Below, piece by piece: positions 36,301-51,300 of a DNA stretch of 64,000 nt. The DNA comes from Aquila chrysaetos chrysaetos (taxonomy: Eukaryota; Chordata; Aves; Accipitriformes; Accipitridae): positions 8,402,001-8,466,000 of the forward strand of contig NC_044009.1 in the NCBI RefSeq assembly GCF_900496995.4, written 5' to 3'. How positions within the stretch are numbered: the first letter of the stretch is position 1; each line of letters begins with the position of its first letter. A program made the position numbers and the translations under genes. The notes under the pieces are model-generated. The model was not told the origin of the DNA. It saw only the letters and a list, made by a program, of their open reading frames with translations, and made no database searches.

Positions 36301-39300
36301 TTCTACAGCATGCTCCTTGGGTGGAGATTTGTTTGCTTTGTTGAAGAAATTCAGAGAATGGCTATGTAACTTGTCCAAGACTACAAAGAGCCTGTGGGAG
36401 TCCCCAGATTTTCAGTGCTGCTTTCGTTCCACTCTCGACTTCTCTAATGGCAGTAGAAAAATGACATTTCTAACACATTGCTCCAGCAATAGAAATAACG
36501 AAAATGAAGCTGACCAAGATTTAGCTGTAAGCACAAATCTAAATGAATCAGGCTGGGTATAATTTCAGACACTAGATTAAATATCTTACTTAAAGGATGC
36601 AGGCAGAGATAGCGGGTAAAAGATCAGCAGGTTGACAAGGCTTTTTTTTTTTTTAATTCCCTCTTTTTTCTTTTTCTGTATTTTCTCTTACAGTGCCTGG
36701 TCCAATGCACTGGGAAAGGTACATGTGCCCTCAGTGACTGCCCAGGATGTTTTTGCAGCATGGCGGGGCATGCAATTGGGCAGGGGGGAATTTGCATAGA
36801 TCATGTTGCAAAAGAAGTAAGAAGCTTTTATCCCATATTTTGGGAAGAAAGAATGTAGCACTGTACCCTGTCTAAAATGTAGTAAATAGCCAGAAGCAGT
36901 GCATTCAGTGTCAAAAAGTCTACAGTATTTAAAAGGCAGTTACACAGTTGTACCTTAATATGGCTAAAATTCTTTCTTCCTAAAGCTTACTATGAAATAA
37001 CCAACTGATTATATTTTAGATTTTAATTCTTTGGAAGTGTTGATTGCACAGACCTTATCATCTTAGTGTCCCACGCCTAGTGAGGAGCCTGCAGAGATGC
37101 TCCTTTAGATGAGAAAATATTTACAAAAGCAGTTAATGAACTGTGTGCAGGGAGGGTGAAAATAGTCTTTGTACCTCTACCCAGTCAAAGATTTGTTCAT
37201 CATTCGCCTTGTCCTCAACAATGAGTTTTTCTAGCTGCTTGTTCAGCTCTTCTGCAGAGAGTTCTTTCTCTGAAAGTGCTTCTGAGGAACCGGAACAGTC
37301 AGACTCCGTGAAGTCCAACTTCTGCAACATCAGAAACGATGATGAGAATTAGTTAAATATACTTTCCTATGCTGAATTACACTAAATTGAGGCAGCGAGC
37401 TACACTTCATTCTGCTTACTGGCATCTTTCAACTGCTAAGTTATCATTACAACGATTTATATACTTTTTCTGTTCCAAAGATTATAAAGCATTTTACAAA
37501 CATGTGGGAACTACATTATCCAGCAAAGACAACCAGGCATCTCAGAGCAACTCCAGCCCCACACAATATCAGCGTGCACAAAATAAAGTGCATGTTGCTC
37601 AACTAAAACGACAGGGAGCTGTAATGCAATTACCAGAGCTGGCGTTCACTCAAAGGAATTGCAGCTAATGCCCCAATTCATTGTAAAATGCGACAGAGGA
37701 TCTACAGTCCCCTCATCAAGCCCCAGGCCTTGGTAATCCATTTCATTTCCTGTGGCGCAGCACTTCCTAAGTGCTAAAACCAGGCAGCAGATCACTTGGA
37801 GCTCGAAAAGGAGACCTCCAGCTTCTTCCTTAGGAGCACTGCCAGCAAGAGCTGCAAGGTGCCCTCCATCAGGCCTGGCTCCTCTTGGCTGTGAAAGCCT
37901 CTGGGATCATAATGCAAGGTGGGATGAGTGAATAATTGCTACCATTTATTCTGGCCCTTCTGCAGATCGTCTGTCCTTGCTGCAAAACTTATTCTTGAGT
38001 TCATTCCTCCCAGTTGGAGAAAGAGATCTCCTGGAGGAAGCCAGCTGACAGGAGATGTGTGCTGGGATGGGAGGGGACAAGCCTGTCCTCCCAGTGTTTC
38101 AGAAAGGCAGTGCTGCAATAATCTAACCCCACTTGGTGAGGGAGACACTTCACCCCACATCCCATACCAACTATACATAAGAATGGGATGGAAGAGGATG
38201 AACAAATGGGACGTAGGGCCAAAAATCAGTGTGCCAAAATCATTAAGCAGATGCTTGCTCTGAACTCACTTGTTCCATGAGAAAGGTATGTACATCCTCC
38301 CCTTCGGCTAAGTAGTCCTTCCAACTGAGGCCAGACTCCCTCCATAAGGCTCCCACTTTCTTATGGCTCTAAAACACAAACAGTTTGCTCATTTTCAAGA
38401 CTTGAGAGACAACCAGGGAAGCTTACACAAGCCGGAGTGGTGCAGCTGTGTCAGGAGAAATAAAGAACCGTTCAGCCACCAAACAAAATGCCTAGCAATG
38501 AAGTGAAAACTTCTGGAAATCCCGTGCAAGAGAAATCATATATGCAATCCTGCCACAGGTATACACATCTTGTCAAGTGGTCAAACGCCACAGTGATGGG
38601 TAATAAACAAGGCATAACGTGACACATGGGGTTTGCAACAACTTCAGCCAGAGATTACCTACAAAAAGTGACACATCTGAACAAGGCACAGTTTCCCATG
38701 GCCATGACACAGAGCTGGCAGTTAGATGACTTAGATTCTTCTCCTGACTCTGTCATTAACTTACTCCGTGACTCATTCTCCCCCCCGCTTTGACACTGAG
38801 GCACCAGCAAATCAGCTACTTTTAGAAAATAATTATTTACATGGCTGTTTTCTGTGCAGAGGTCAAGCCTCAAATTCAGGTATGTAATACCAAGTTCACT
38901 CTTCAATTCCTAGAATTTACTGCAAACCTTGAGAAAAAAGCCTTTGCAGCACATACAGTTCAGCTTTCCACATCCTCTAACATCACGCTGACCTTTTAGT
39001 ATCCGGCCTAAGATGGCACATACACAATTCTCACAAGAATAAAAATACTAGCATCAACCAGCTCTTTTCACCCAAATGCTTTGCCAAAACTTTTACCTTA
39101 TAGCACCCACATAAGGGAGATCACTGCATAGCTTAAGTTAAGCGCTGATAAAAGCAGCCTGATTTTCAGTTTACAAAGCGGATTACAATTTTAAGTTTAC
39201 AATGCAGATCATTAAGAGCTAATTGTGCATGGTTCCTGCTATGATTCATCAGGATCTGAATTAGATGACTGATATTACATAGAAATTCCCGAGTCCAAGT

Positions 39301-42300
39301 ACGGGCCTGGACGAGATCAAATTAGAAAGCTGTGGCAGAAACAGAAACCCAAGGCTGTGCTTCAACTCCCAGAGCACAGCAGCTTTTCTTTCACAGAACA
39401 GAGAAAAATAAATGGAAGTCGACTGTCCAAACAAGCATAAGACTAAAATAAATAAATAAAAAGTCACTATTTGCACTGCTAGACTGACTGCTAGACTGAA
39501 ATGCTCCTGGAACATTCAACCTTATTTGAATGCATGCTTTAAAAAAAAAAAAAAAAAAAGGGCAAGTGAGGGATTTTACAGGGTTGAAAATAGACACTAT
39601 CCAAAGTGCAGTATTTAGCTGGATTAAAAAAAAGAAAGACAAAAAATGGAGACAGAGTTATAGGGAAACCACCAAACTGTTTGGACACACAACCGTGAAA
39701 TGTGTAAGAGAGCTCTACAAGTTACAGGGTGAAAAGGTGTCACTACCCCTAGTGATGGGTGAATCTTAAGAGTTGGCAGATTTAGTTTGGATAAGCACCC
39801 AGAAGTCTGAGAGGCCATCTGAAGCTTATCCGAACCCTCAGAACCTCTCCGGTCTGCAAGAACAGCTCTCTCGCAAGATTTCCGGCACTTGCTGCTTCTG
39901 GTCAGCCCAGAAATACCTTGAGAATGTCCCTCTTGCAGTATTTCAGCACTCTAGCTTCTGGAAGAAGCCAGGTGCAAAGGTACCTGCAAAAGGGAAAAGT
40001 GATGAGAAAAAAAAAGTTAACTTTTTGGAATCTCATAAAGGCTTGGTTTGAAACTGGGGATGAAGAGGTGGGTTTCCTAGGTTATCTGGACTGGCTGGCC
40101 CATCCCTAAATATCTTCATGTGGGAAAAGTGTAGGCTTCACGCATAAACACGTACTCACTGCATCCAGCTCGCATCTACAAGTGGTACACCTGGAGACTC
40201 ACCATTTGTTTGCATAGAAGGTGCAAGATTTCAGCAAGCAAGACGCCGGCTCTTCCCACAGGAAGCAAAGGTTTGCTAAATTCTCTAGAATGAAAGAAAA
40301 ACAGATATTTTTCCTTATAATTTATATTGTCTGAAGATGGTTTCATCCTTGTAAAACAGTGCTCCAAGCCTGAAATGCAAGGCAAGGGGTAGTGATCTGA
40401 GGCAGGTAATCACCTTGAACTTCTGCCAGGGATAAAGGATTTGATCTAGCTAGCACTGCCGATAAAACAGACTTCAGTGATGCAGTGCGCTTGCCACAAC
40501 GGGGCTAATTACAAAGATTTTATTATTATGTAACGTCAAACCCACTAATTTTTGTGGGATGCTGCATTTGGGTAGCGGGACCCATTTTGGGGAAAAGGCT
40601 ATTATTTTCTTAATCCACTACTTACAGCAAAAGGGAACCATTCAATTGGCTTCTAGTTAATCCCCAAATATATAAGGACATGCATAAAATACAGAAACTC
40701 TGGTCCTGGAAGCAGTTTCCAGTCTTGCAGGCCAGGTTTTGTGCCCGTTTAAGGCAATGCCCCGGTGGCAGTTATTACACTCCGTGACATAAGGACTCCT
40801 GCACAATAGCTCACTCTCTTCAAATCTAATTCTCAGAGCCTCAGTGTGCTCTCAAATGACTGCGACTGTGCAACACCGGGGTATTTTTTAGATGAGCTGA
40901 AACAAACAGGATTGAAGTAGATTTACAGATAAAACTTTCACCCCTGAACAGCAGTGACTGCACAGCAGCAAGCTCCCTTCCCACCACAGCTTTCAGTCTG
41001 GTGCAAGTCCTGAACAATGTGCAGCAAGCCTTTTATCAACTCGTAGGAGAAGTTGAGCCTCTAACACTACTTGTCTTTTATCTACTGATAGGAACCACGC
41101 TGTGAAAATACTACAGCGTAGCCAGGCAGACAGCTCAGCTCAACCGATACTGGAAAAGAACAGCATTGCTTACTGTATAAGTTCTCTCATAGAGATTCCT
41201 CCTTCTTTTAACATGGGGGTCACCAACTCAGCTAGGTACAACCAAATATGGGGTATATCTATGGCCATATCGTCCGCCATCTCCAAGGTATCTGAAAAGC
41301 TTTAAAAGAAGGAAAAACGTCAAACATTAAAGACAATTTAATTTGAGACTTTTCCTGCAAAGTAAATCTGCACTTTCAAAAATTCTTTTTCCCCGTCCCC
41401 CCTGCCCCCCCAAATAAAGTAAAGAAAAAAGAAAATCACAAAGGTAACAAAGAAAACTATTGCCATCTTGTGCTTTCAATGCTTCAAAACTGCCAGGAGG
41501 GAATTTCTCTATGCGGTAACATGGAGAGCATGTGGAAAAGGCATCGCCTTCTGTAAAACCAGCAGATACATACAGGAAAGCTCCATTTACAATCATTCTT
41601 ATATCCCAGTAACAAATCGTTTACTAACTAGTAAAACGTGCACAAGTAAAAAAAAGCATTTTTGTCTATAAATACAAATCATCTAATAAGTGGAGCCTGC
41701 TTAAAAAAATCCAAAAATTTACTGAAGGGGGTTAATAGTAACGAAGTCCAAATGTAAGGTAATCAGCAAAATGTCTGTAAGTGTGTAAAAAAAACAGAAG
41801 AAAAATATTCAATACACCAGAGGGAGGTTTCCAACCAGAACAGAAAACACAGCAGGATGAATTACAAAATCGCTCCCCAACTCTGGATACAGTTTCCAGA
41901 ATCACTCAAAACTCTTCTTTCCCATAAAAGCCTTGTAGGTGGCTTCACTTCCCATGCCTGGTACAGATGATCATTTTTCTGGCTCTCCTGCTAGCTTTCA
42001 TCATGATTCATTTCTCACCAAAAACCCTGAAAGTTCTGGGGTCCGGTTTAGTGACTATAAATTCATATTTTCTCTTGTGCTTCAAAACCAGAAACAATCT
42101 CCTTTGCTTTGTTCTTTACTTTGCTTTGTCCTCTGCTACCTAGGTTTGTCCAAGCGTTCCTGCCAGAAATTGGTTTCCTGCTGTGTATCTCTCCAGACTT
42201 GCGCTGTGACCAGCACTCATCCCATAACCCCTAATTACAGAGCAATTTGTCTTGCGTGAATAAGTATAGTGGTTTTCGGTGTTGTTCTCATGTGCCTGCT

Positions 42301-45300
42301 GAACACCACTTGCCCTCTCATCATCTTCAGGAGCTGTTTCACTTTGTTCATGCCACATTCAGACCACATGTCCCACTATTTCATCAAGATCCTACTTATT
42401 TGGCATCACAACCACTTATCCACACTCCAGGGAACACAGGAATGGCTTTAATCACAATCCATTATGTAAATGTATCACTTGAAACAAGTCGTTTTGACCA
42501 TCAGCGACTGCGTGGACACAGACGAGTGCACTCCCTGTGGATATGTATTTTTTACTGCTGTTCCATACGGTTTTGAACTCAGGCTGCCTACACTTTTCCT
42601 GTGAGCCACTGGATTGCATCACGATGAAATTCACTGCCAGGCATGGGTGCAGGGAGATCACTGTTGGAGCGCTCAGTGGTACCACGAGGAGACATAATTC
42701 AAATAAAAGCAGCAAGACAGGGCTAACCACCCAGAAACTCAGTATCTGAAAGCATTATTTCATCTGCTCATTCACTGGCTGCTCTTTGTGATTGTCCCTG
42801 TTTTAATCACCCTGCTCTAAGCTCCAGCAAGGACTGAGTGGTGCTGGGGACCTCCCTGGGAATGCGGATTGTTTTACGACTGGATACCAGTTCAAATCCA
42901 GGCTGGGAACACAAAACCCAGAGAGCTGAAATGAACCAGCAGCCGAAACTCAGATCTCTTGAGGAAGTCTAACCCATCTGATACTGCATATTCTCCTTCT
43001 CAGCGCCTCGAGGACATGTCCACTCCTTAAAGTGGAGGTGTCCTGAGAAATGGCATCATATGGGTGAAGGCTGTTTTAGCAGTGGGAGAGTGGCTACGGT
43101 TCTGTGGATGCACAGGACTTCAGGCTACGCAGCTTCCAGGCACTAATGTCACGTGGAGATTTTTTACTTCTTCCTCCTCTTTTAATTGCATTCAGTGATT
43201 TGCCAAAAGGCAGACGTTGACAAACGTATCACAAAAGAGAAATCTAAACACGCACATTTAAATAGACACCCACCATATTTGCTTAGAAAAAAATACTTAT
43301 ATAAATACAAAAATATTTACATTCACTAAAGCATTTGAAATACTTAAAAATATATTACAATAACTATATTACTTATAAATACACTCAGGTGAAAAAACTG
43401 CTTCAAAACAGATGCGTGGAGAAGGCAGGATACCAAAGCAAGGTGGGAAATCATTCCTCTCCCACACAGTGTTCATTTGCAAAGAACGCTAAAGAAAAGT
43501 ATCCATTTCTACGCGCAGAATACAAACCCCTTGAAGAAATCCTGCTTGCTCAGCTTTCCCGACTGCACCAACTGATGTAATAACTGGCCCATGTGATCCC
43601 TGGTGATCTGACTCCTCTCGAGCGTCGACTCCACTCCCACTCGCACGAAAACAGGCAGCAGATTCTGGGTGCTCAGTTCCTCCACGCACTGCATTGCTTC
43701 CTGTTCGAACGACACACAGGATCATTCGCCTGAACTGAAAACATCAAAGAACGGGGCAGAAGGATATTTTCTACTGTAACATAGAGGTTTTTCTGGAAAT
43801 GAGTATTTAGTGAAGCTGCCAGGCAAAGGTGCCGAACTAGGCTGTGGAACCTCATCACAAATCACCACTGAGATGGCAATTGAATAATAATAATAATAGT
43901 ACAAAAAGAGATGAGAATTCATACCACACAAGCAAAAATTTTTTAAAATACTATCACACTCCATGGTACTGTTCAGCTGCTCAGTGAAAGGACAGGAATT
44001 GTCATCTGGATGCCACCAAAATGCCTAGTATTTCATCAAGTATCAAGCCAAGTGAAAAGGAGGACATCAGGTTAGATTCATTACTGATCTGATCTGGCAC
44101 AGAAATGCCTGTGTTACAAACCCACACCATATAAAGAAGCAGAAAATAGGTAGGGAGCATTTGGAGGAAAATTTCCCTGTTCTAAAGCTTCTACTTTCTG
44201 GCATGTGCTTTTTGTAACCGAAGCAAACAAAACACTCTTAGAAACTTTCAGAGAAGCGCTCAATGTCATCCTTCAAAAATCTCCGTCATCAGCAAAGATC
44301 TTCCACTGACCTTCTAGGTTCAGCCCAATGGATCTCAACGGGCTTCCTGACTAAAGACATTTGCTCTTTGTCTTAGGTTATGCCTTTAGTTATCAAGAAC
44401 TGGCAGTCCCAGATGCATTTCTGCAGGCCCCGAACGGCTTTTTTCTGCAGGTCACAAGCCTGGCGGTCCCAGACTGCACGCTCAGGTCAGAGCTCTTCCG
44501 TCAGATGTGCCCGATGGATGCTGGTGTCTCCAGGACAGACAGGTGAACATGCTGCTGTCAACCCTGCTGTCACCAGACGCTAGCATACAGCTCAGCAGTT
44601 TTAATTTACAGTCAGGTTAAATACTGAAGACTAAACTCATGAGAAACAGCTATTCCTCTGCTATATACTACATGAACATGCCCATATATGGCCTTATTAA
44701 TGCGAGTTTAAACTGAATTAGTCAGAAGCTTCGTTGCACGCTGCATTGGAAGAGCACTAACAATTTACAATTTACAACCCCCTAATGCAAACGAGCTGCC
44801 TCAATCTGATGTACTTTTTTTTAACCACAGGTGCACTTGTCTAATTCAACTCTATTTCCATCCAGCCATAAAAAAAATTTCATCGTATTCACAAGCAGAG
44901 AAACTGAAGCAGCCCCTTAGCCCCAGACATCCAGGGGTTAGCCTTTGAAGTCTATCGCAAAAAGAAAAAGGGCTGGAGACTCCTTTGTTAACCAGCCCTG
45001 CTGTCCCCAACTCCTCCTGCTGAGACCTGCCAGGCCAGCACGCTGGAGGATGTTGTGAATCAAAGTGGTTGTTTTTTTTTTTTTTCTCCAAACCAGGATT
45101 TAATAATTTCTCCTGATAACTAGATGTGAACCCAAAACAATCCATCATAAGAATATTCCTCTTTCCGATTTTAATTGGAAGCCCTATGAAGTGCAAGCAG
45201 CAACTCTTTTTAGGGTGCCAAACTAGTAACTCCCTAGTGCTGCCATTTCAAACTTGGCAGGTTTTTAAAATTTATTTCAGCAAAAGATCAAACCAATCAG

Positions 45301-48300
45301 CTTTGCAGTGAATGTAACATGTCTTGCAAACTCCCTGGACAAGCTAAAAATCCATTTACAAGGGAAACAAAATTTCAACCTTTAACTAGGAAGCGATGAC
45401 AGCTGCTCAGTAATTTTCAGTGTTTATTAAAAATACTCTGGAGTGGTTTGTTCAATATTTAGTATTGCTTTATCTGCCTCCAGATCAGAACAGCACATAC
45501 TTCGATAGCTGAATGAAAACCTCAGTTTATTTTCCCGCTAGCTTTTCTGCTTCCAAAATTGCTGTTATTATGGAGCTGCTCAGTGATTCATGACAGATAC
45601 ACATACATCTTGCTACTTAAAACACACAAGCTGGGCTATTTTTCCTATTGCTAGCAGGGCAGAAAACAAGTTTGGGAGACAACTATCCTAAAACTGCCCA
45701 TGGAGCTGCTGCTGCTGCACTAATTTTGACAGCCCCCCCTGTTTCTGTTAACTCTGTGTGAGATGGGTGCTTACAAAGACACTGTTCCTGGAAAGAAAAC
45801 ATACTCTAGTCCCACAGACTTTTCTGCTAAGTGTGGTTTTCATTTGCTTACCTTAAAATCATTAATATGCAAGAACTCATCAATGATAGATTTGCATTTT
45901 CTCTCTATTTCCTCTTCTGATAGCGAAGGCTTTTCTTGCGCTGGAGCTGGGGGAGCTTCTGGCTTGGCTGGTAGAAATTTAAGAAAAACAAACACATTTG
46001 GAAAAGGAAAATCAGCGTCATTTTCAGAGATGACATTCTGAAAACAGAAGTCACCGGAGCAGGGTGTGTTCCCTGTTCCATCATCAGGCACGGGTCACTT
46101 CTATCTTGGCTACATTTCCCCTGTATGAACTCTCAATATTTCTGTACATCAACCTTCTTGTAGAAACACAGCTGGCAGTGACACAGGTTGCAACACCTTC
46201 AAAGCTCTCTATCAACTTTAAATAATTAAACTTTGAGCTGTTAACAGCATGCTGCCCATTTAAAACATGCTCACTGTGATGGGCAGCAAACCAAAGCAAT
46301 CTCCTGATCACATCCCCAAAACCTTGGTCCTCATGAAGTCCTTTACAAAGTCCCAAAGCTTCAAGATGAGCGCGTGCTGTGTCATGGCAGTCGAGATGTA
46401 TTCTTCACTGTAGCAGTTTCTAGATGGTTCCCAGGGACGGAGCAAAACACTGTACTTATGGTAAAGATTCTGTCCACAGGGAATATCGCTCTAAGTGTCC
46501 TCAATATTTTCTCACTAACAAATCAGCTCAAGCTGGCAGGAGCAAAAAGCGAGAGCTGCAGCACTGACAAGGTGACAAGCCACCTCAGCGGGTGCTAACA
46601 CCCCACTGCACTGAGACCTGCTTGGAAGGAGGGCTGGCAACAATGCAGTGCTAAAAAGATACCGTGCACAGTCTGTCCCAGACCCAAGTCACTGCTCTGG
46701 CCCTGGGAAGAGTTTGGAAAGGGCAGATCCGGCCTTACCGGGCACTAAAGAAGCATTTCTGCAGAACTGACACTGATTTTGGAGACTCTGAGCCCAGAAA
46801 CCAGCAGCAACAGTGACAGGATATGAGCAGGCAAGACAGTGCCATGGAGTGGTGCTTTGCTAATATCTCCAGTCTTTCAACTCTGATGAATCCTAAGGAG
46901 GAGCTGGTGAGAGGAGGTGACGCCAAGGCCTGTATGAATCAGTTGTGTTACAAACCTTTGGGAGACAGATCACAGCTATCACAGCTCCATGATGTGTCAC
47001 TGCGGGCCAAATATTCACTCCGCTGCACAGAAATCTGTCACTTTTTCTGATAGATTTTTCCCTTATGCCTTTTCACACATTCAGCAAGATTCCCCGAGCA
47101 CGGGAGAGCCACTTACCAGATTCCTTGGCTTTGTTCCTCTCTGCCTCTGTGCTGTTCCTGTCCATCTCCATACCGCCTGTTAACTGCTTCACCGTCTCCA
47201 ACATCTCCCTCCGCTGCTCCTCTTGTGCCTGATTGTCGAGCAGCAGCTCTTTACTGCTGCTGCCCCGTAGGAAGGTGTTGGGACGGGAGAGGGAAGGTGG
47301 GAGAGGTTTGTCATTCTTCTCCCTGCCCGTGCTCCCGCGACTGCAGAACAAAACCAGACAGGCTTAAGGGTTATGGTATGAGTAACCCCTACTCGCAGCA
47401 CTGGTAATGTTAGAAAAGATACTGGATAGCTTTATAGTAACTGCGGGAAAAAAAACCCACAACACAAACCTGGCAGGATTGCCGTCTCAATTTTTTACAG
47501 TCGTAGCTACGCAGAATATAATCAAAATTAACTCAAGTCTCAGAGAGGCACAAACACAAATATCCACAGAGTGGACAGGCAGAGCCAATGCTTCCCAGAG
47601 AACACACGGAAAAGCAATGGAGTCCTTACAGCACCCGTTTTATATGTGGAATGCTGAATTTTATAATGTAAAGGCACTGTTTTACTGTGAAATGGTATGA
47701 GCGGTGTATTTTTTTACCCATTTATTGAAAAATAGCTTCCAAATAGTGAAGGCTGCCAGCAACAGGTGACAAGGATCTGTCCTATTAATTACTGTGTTAA
47801 TGAGTAAGATGGGCAAAACAATACCAAAATTGAGTAATTTCCAGGTAAGCCAGAGTTTTAGGTCAAATACGAGGGAAAACATCAGAGGGGCAAACCCAAG
47901 AAAACAGTCCAGCAGCTCATGTGTACTGAAGGAAGAACTACTGATGTTTTAAATGAACTGTACATTTATAAACCATGTCTAGAGCTAATAAATTATTGAG
48001 GGTTAATGCATGTTTCATGTTACAAGCTGGAGTGGCTGTAGCCCTGATGAAATCAGGGGGTGTGTGAGAACCACACAGCCTTATGTATGTATCGCAGGGT
48101 GCGGAAGCTCAGGCAGGCTTGGTCACACCTAATGGGAAGGGTCAGACACAGCCAGAGGGTTTTGAGAGCCCTGCTAAATTTCTGCAAGGTTTTAGGCATG
48201 GTTTTCTGGATAAATAAACCTACTGACCTGGCTGAATCCATGAGCATTGAATCCAGCCCGCATACCTATTTATTACAACGTTTCATCTGAAGAGTTTTTA

Positions 48301-51300
48301 ACCTGTTATAAACTACTAGCAAACGTATCCTGAGATAAAGGGTGACTGCAAAGTGGAAACTAAAACATTCACCGTAATGGCTTTAAAAATTAATACCACC
48401 TGTCTCTCCTATGATATTATAAAATATGCATGTGTTTTAAGTTAACTCAAAGTACACGGGGGTGGGGAGAAAGACCCAGCCATTCCTGGAAACTCAATGA
48501 AATTCTCTTTTTTTCTGTGCGCTGGTAACTAGAGCAGTAAGTGAAAAGCGCAGGCGTACAGACAGCAGAAGGGAAAGTCATCATTGGACTGAAGCTTACC
48601 TAGTTAAGGCCCTGCGAGAATCTAATTCTGAAGATGCGGATGAGGCAGATACAGATGAGACTGGAGGCTGCAGTGCAGAAAATCTGTTCAAACTAGTGGC
48701 ACTTGGTCGTAAGGAGTCTGGGAGATTGTAAAGACAACACAGAGAAGCGCGACAACAAGGTCAGTAGCCGCTGAAACCGTGGCATCACAAAATCATTTAA
48801 GTAATAGCTGGTTTCGAAGTGATGGGGAGAGAACTGAAGGGAAAGGGTTGGTCCTGCCCCACTTTAACCCTGCTTGCCAAGCAGTCACGCACAGAGAGAT
48901 GAGCATTCCCACCCAAATCCGCTCTTGGCAAGGATGGCTGGTAGCAAAGCACAGGGTGAGGACCCATCCTGACTTACCCATCTCGCTTGCCTTTGCTCCA
49001 CCACTGCTGCCCTTTCCCCAGCTGCCCAGCTGGGCTTTAGGCACAAGCTGAATCTTCTCATCTATTGTGGGCTGTAAAACACATCAAGACATACCATTAC
49101 AAGGGTAAATCATACATCTTAATTATAAATGGGGTATTTTTTGGCAAAAATCCTGTCTTGTGAATATGAAAATGCTCTTTAACACGTTTTTGGAAGACAG
49201 AGCCAGGCACAGAGGACATCATAAACAGCCTCTTCCAAAGTGTCAGTGAAAGACGTTCACAATGACCAGGAGCTTCTTTTTATTGGGAACTCTGAAGCTC
49301 AGTAAGGAGGGAAAAGCACAGAATATCAGTACTTAAAAGATGTTCAGTTTGTTTGTGATGAGTAAAATGGTTCTGCTGTTCACTCCATCTACCAGTCATG
49401 GCTTTGGGGGGAATCTGCACGGTAACAGAATTCAGAGGGTGAAGAATGACAATATGTTGCAGAACTTGGGGGGAAAAAAGTAGTGTCTGACAAGAAGAGA
49501 ATATTGATTTTACAATGCTCAGTAGGTGAATTTATTGACGAGGAGGTTGTGACCCCACAGATCTCTTTGTATGAGCTCCTCTCTCCTTCTGACAATGCAG
49601 CTGTTGTGGAGCTAGCTCTGTTTGTACTGTGTTTGTACTAAATGGAGTAGAAGGACTTTTCCCAGATGAGCTGTAAGCCCAGACAAAAGCAGGCTGAATC
49701 TCTCCTGCTAATTAAGTTTTGGAGTCTGTTTTATGACTTTCACAAGAAAAAAACTGAGTTTGATCTGCAGAAGGGCTACAGTCTGTCCAGGTTCTGCTTT
49801 ACAGCTCTCCGAGCACCCAGGCACTGAGAGCAAAATTCAGGGAGAGTGACATTAATTGGGACAAGGGAATGGCTAGGAATCACCCTGATTTATGTGAACG
49901 ACAAAGTTCTCCTTGGCAAGAAATCCCAAAGCTGTTCTGAAGATCATTAAAAAAGGAGAAATCTCCAAGCTTGCCTAACCTGCAGCCTGAAATAAATGTC
50001 CCAAAGTCACCACTTTAATGGTTAAATAACAGGAAGATGCTCATCTGGAGGACAGGTGTGGAAGTTTATCACATACTGAGGGACGCAACAGCACCACACA
50101 GAAGTCCAGAAACACCGTAAAAGCAGACACAGCTCTTCTCATACCACCTGAACCTTTCAAGCCTCGAGTGCTGCCATCTGTGACATGTCAATTTGAAAAC
50201 AAAATATTCCTGAATGTGATATCCTCATTCTACTAAGAAGCAGTGTCAGAATAGGGTCCTGAGAACTTGAGGCAGCAAAGGACTTCTGTCAGACAGGTGT
50301 TTGAGACCCCTTCTGCAATAGTCATGTGATGTGCTGCATCATCATCACACACAATACCCCACTCACATTCTCTTTTCATCATTTAATAAAATGCAGATTT
50401 TCCAACTAAGAGAACTTCTGGGTCACTAAAAGGACATTATGAACCTGATAAAAAGCATACGCATACTCCTTTCCCTCAGAACAAACAAAATAGGAACATT
50501 CAGAAGACAATGGAGTCTTCCTTTGTGCTTTATTTATGCACAGTATTAACTCTGGGGATTTAAAATGTCCCCAAACCCCAGTTTTGACCTGTAAACACCG
50601 TAATGGTCTTTCCTAGACAGGCAGACACAGTAAGGCAAGACCTCGGCATTTTTGTTGCTCTGAACGAGTCTTGTGCTGGCACCTACCTTGGTGATTTTAA
50701 GGAACTTGGTGGGGTCCAGCACTCTGCTGTTCTTTGCCCCCTGCACAGTGTTCCAACCGCCTTCATCGACCCGCTGGACACCTGCCAGATGACAAACACA
50801 ACTGCCCTTAGCTCATCCCTACTGCTCCAGCGGCACTCCGGGAGAATGCAGGCCATTGTCTCCAAGTTCAACAGGAGGAGGAAAAGCAGACGGCACATTT
50901 CTGCTAAGCCTCAGCACAATTCTGTGCAGAAATCACGTCTTTCAGAGTGTTTCTTCAGACTAAGATGACATAACTAGCTTGCCTTAATTACTATAAAACA
51001 GCCTTGATGTGAAAGATCTCAGTATTTTCAAGGGCTGGTTTTGGTAGTGATTCTTCCTGGTTAGATTTCTCAGTGTGTGTTCTTGCGATCTGGATATGGC
51101 TGCACATACTGTGCGTTCATGAGCTCACAAAAGGAGCAGACGACGTGCCTTTGCTAACCCAAAGCCGCACTTCTTGCACAGATTTCAGCAATGCTAGGCT
51201 AGCCTAGACACAGAACCATTCAGGCAGTCCCAAGTTCCTTACCTTCTCCTAATGTCAGCTTTAGGACAATTAAAACAAAGTCTATGTGTATTTTCTTTAT

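Noticed and set aside
43509..43527. Simple read-through of the EIF4G3 exon to KGFVFCA
   Set aside because: Human eIF4GII continues KGFSETLE; splicing at 43528 to 41299 restores KGFSDTLE in frame, so the extra codons are treated as intron.
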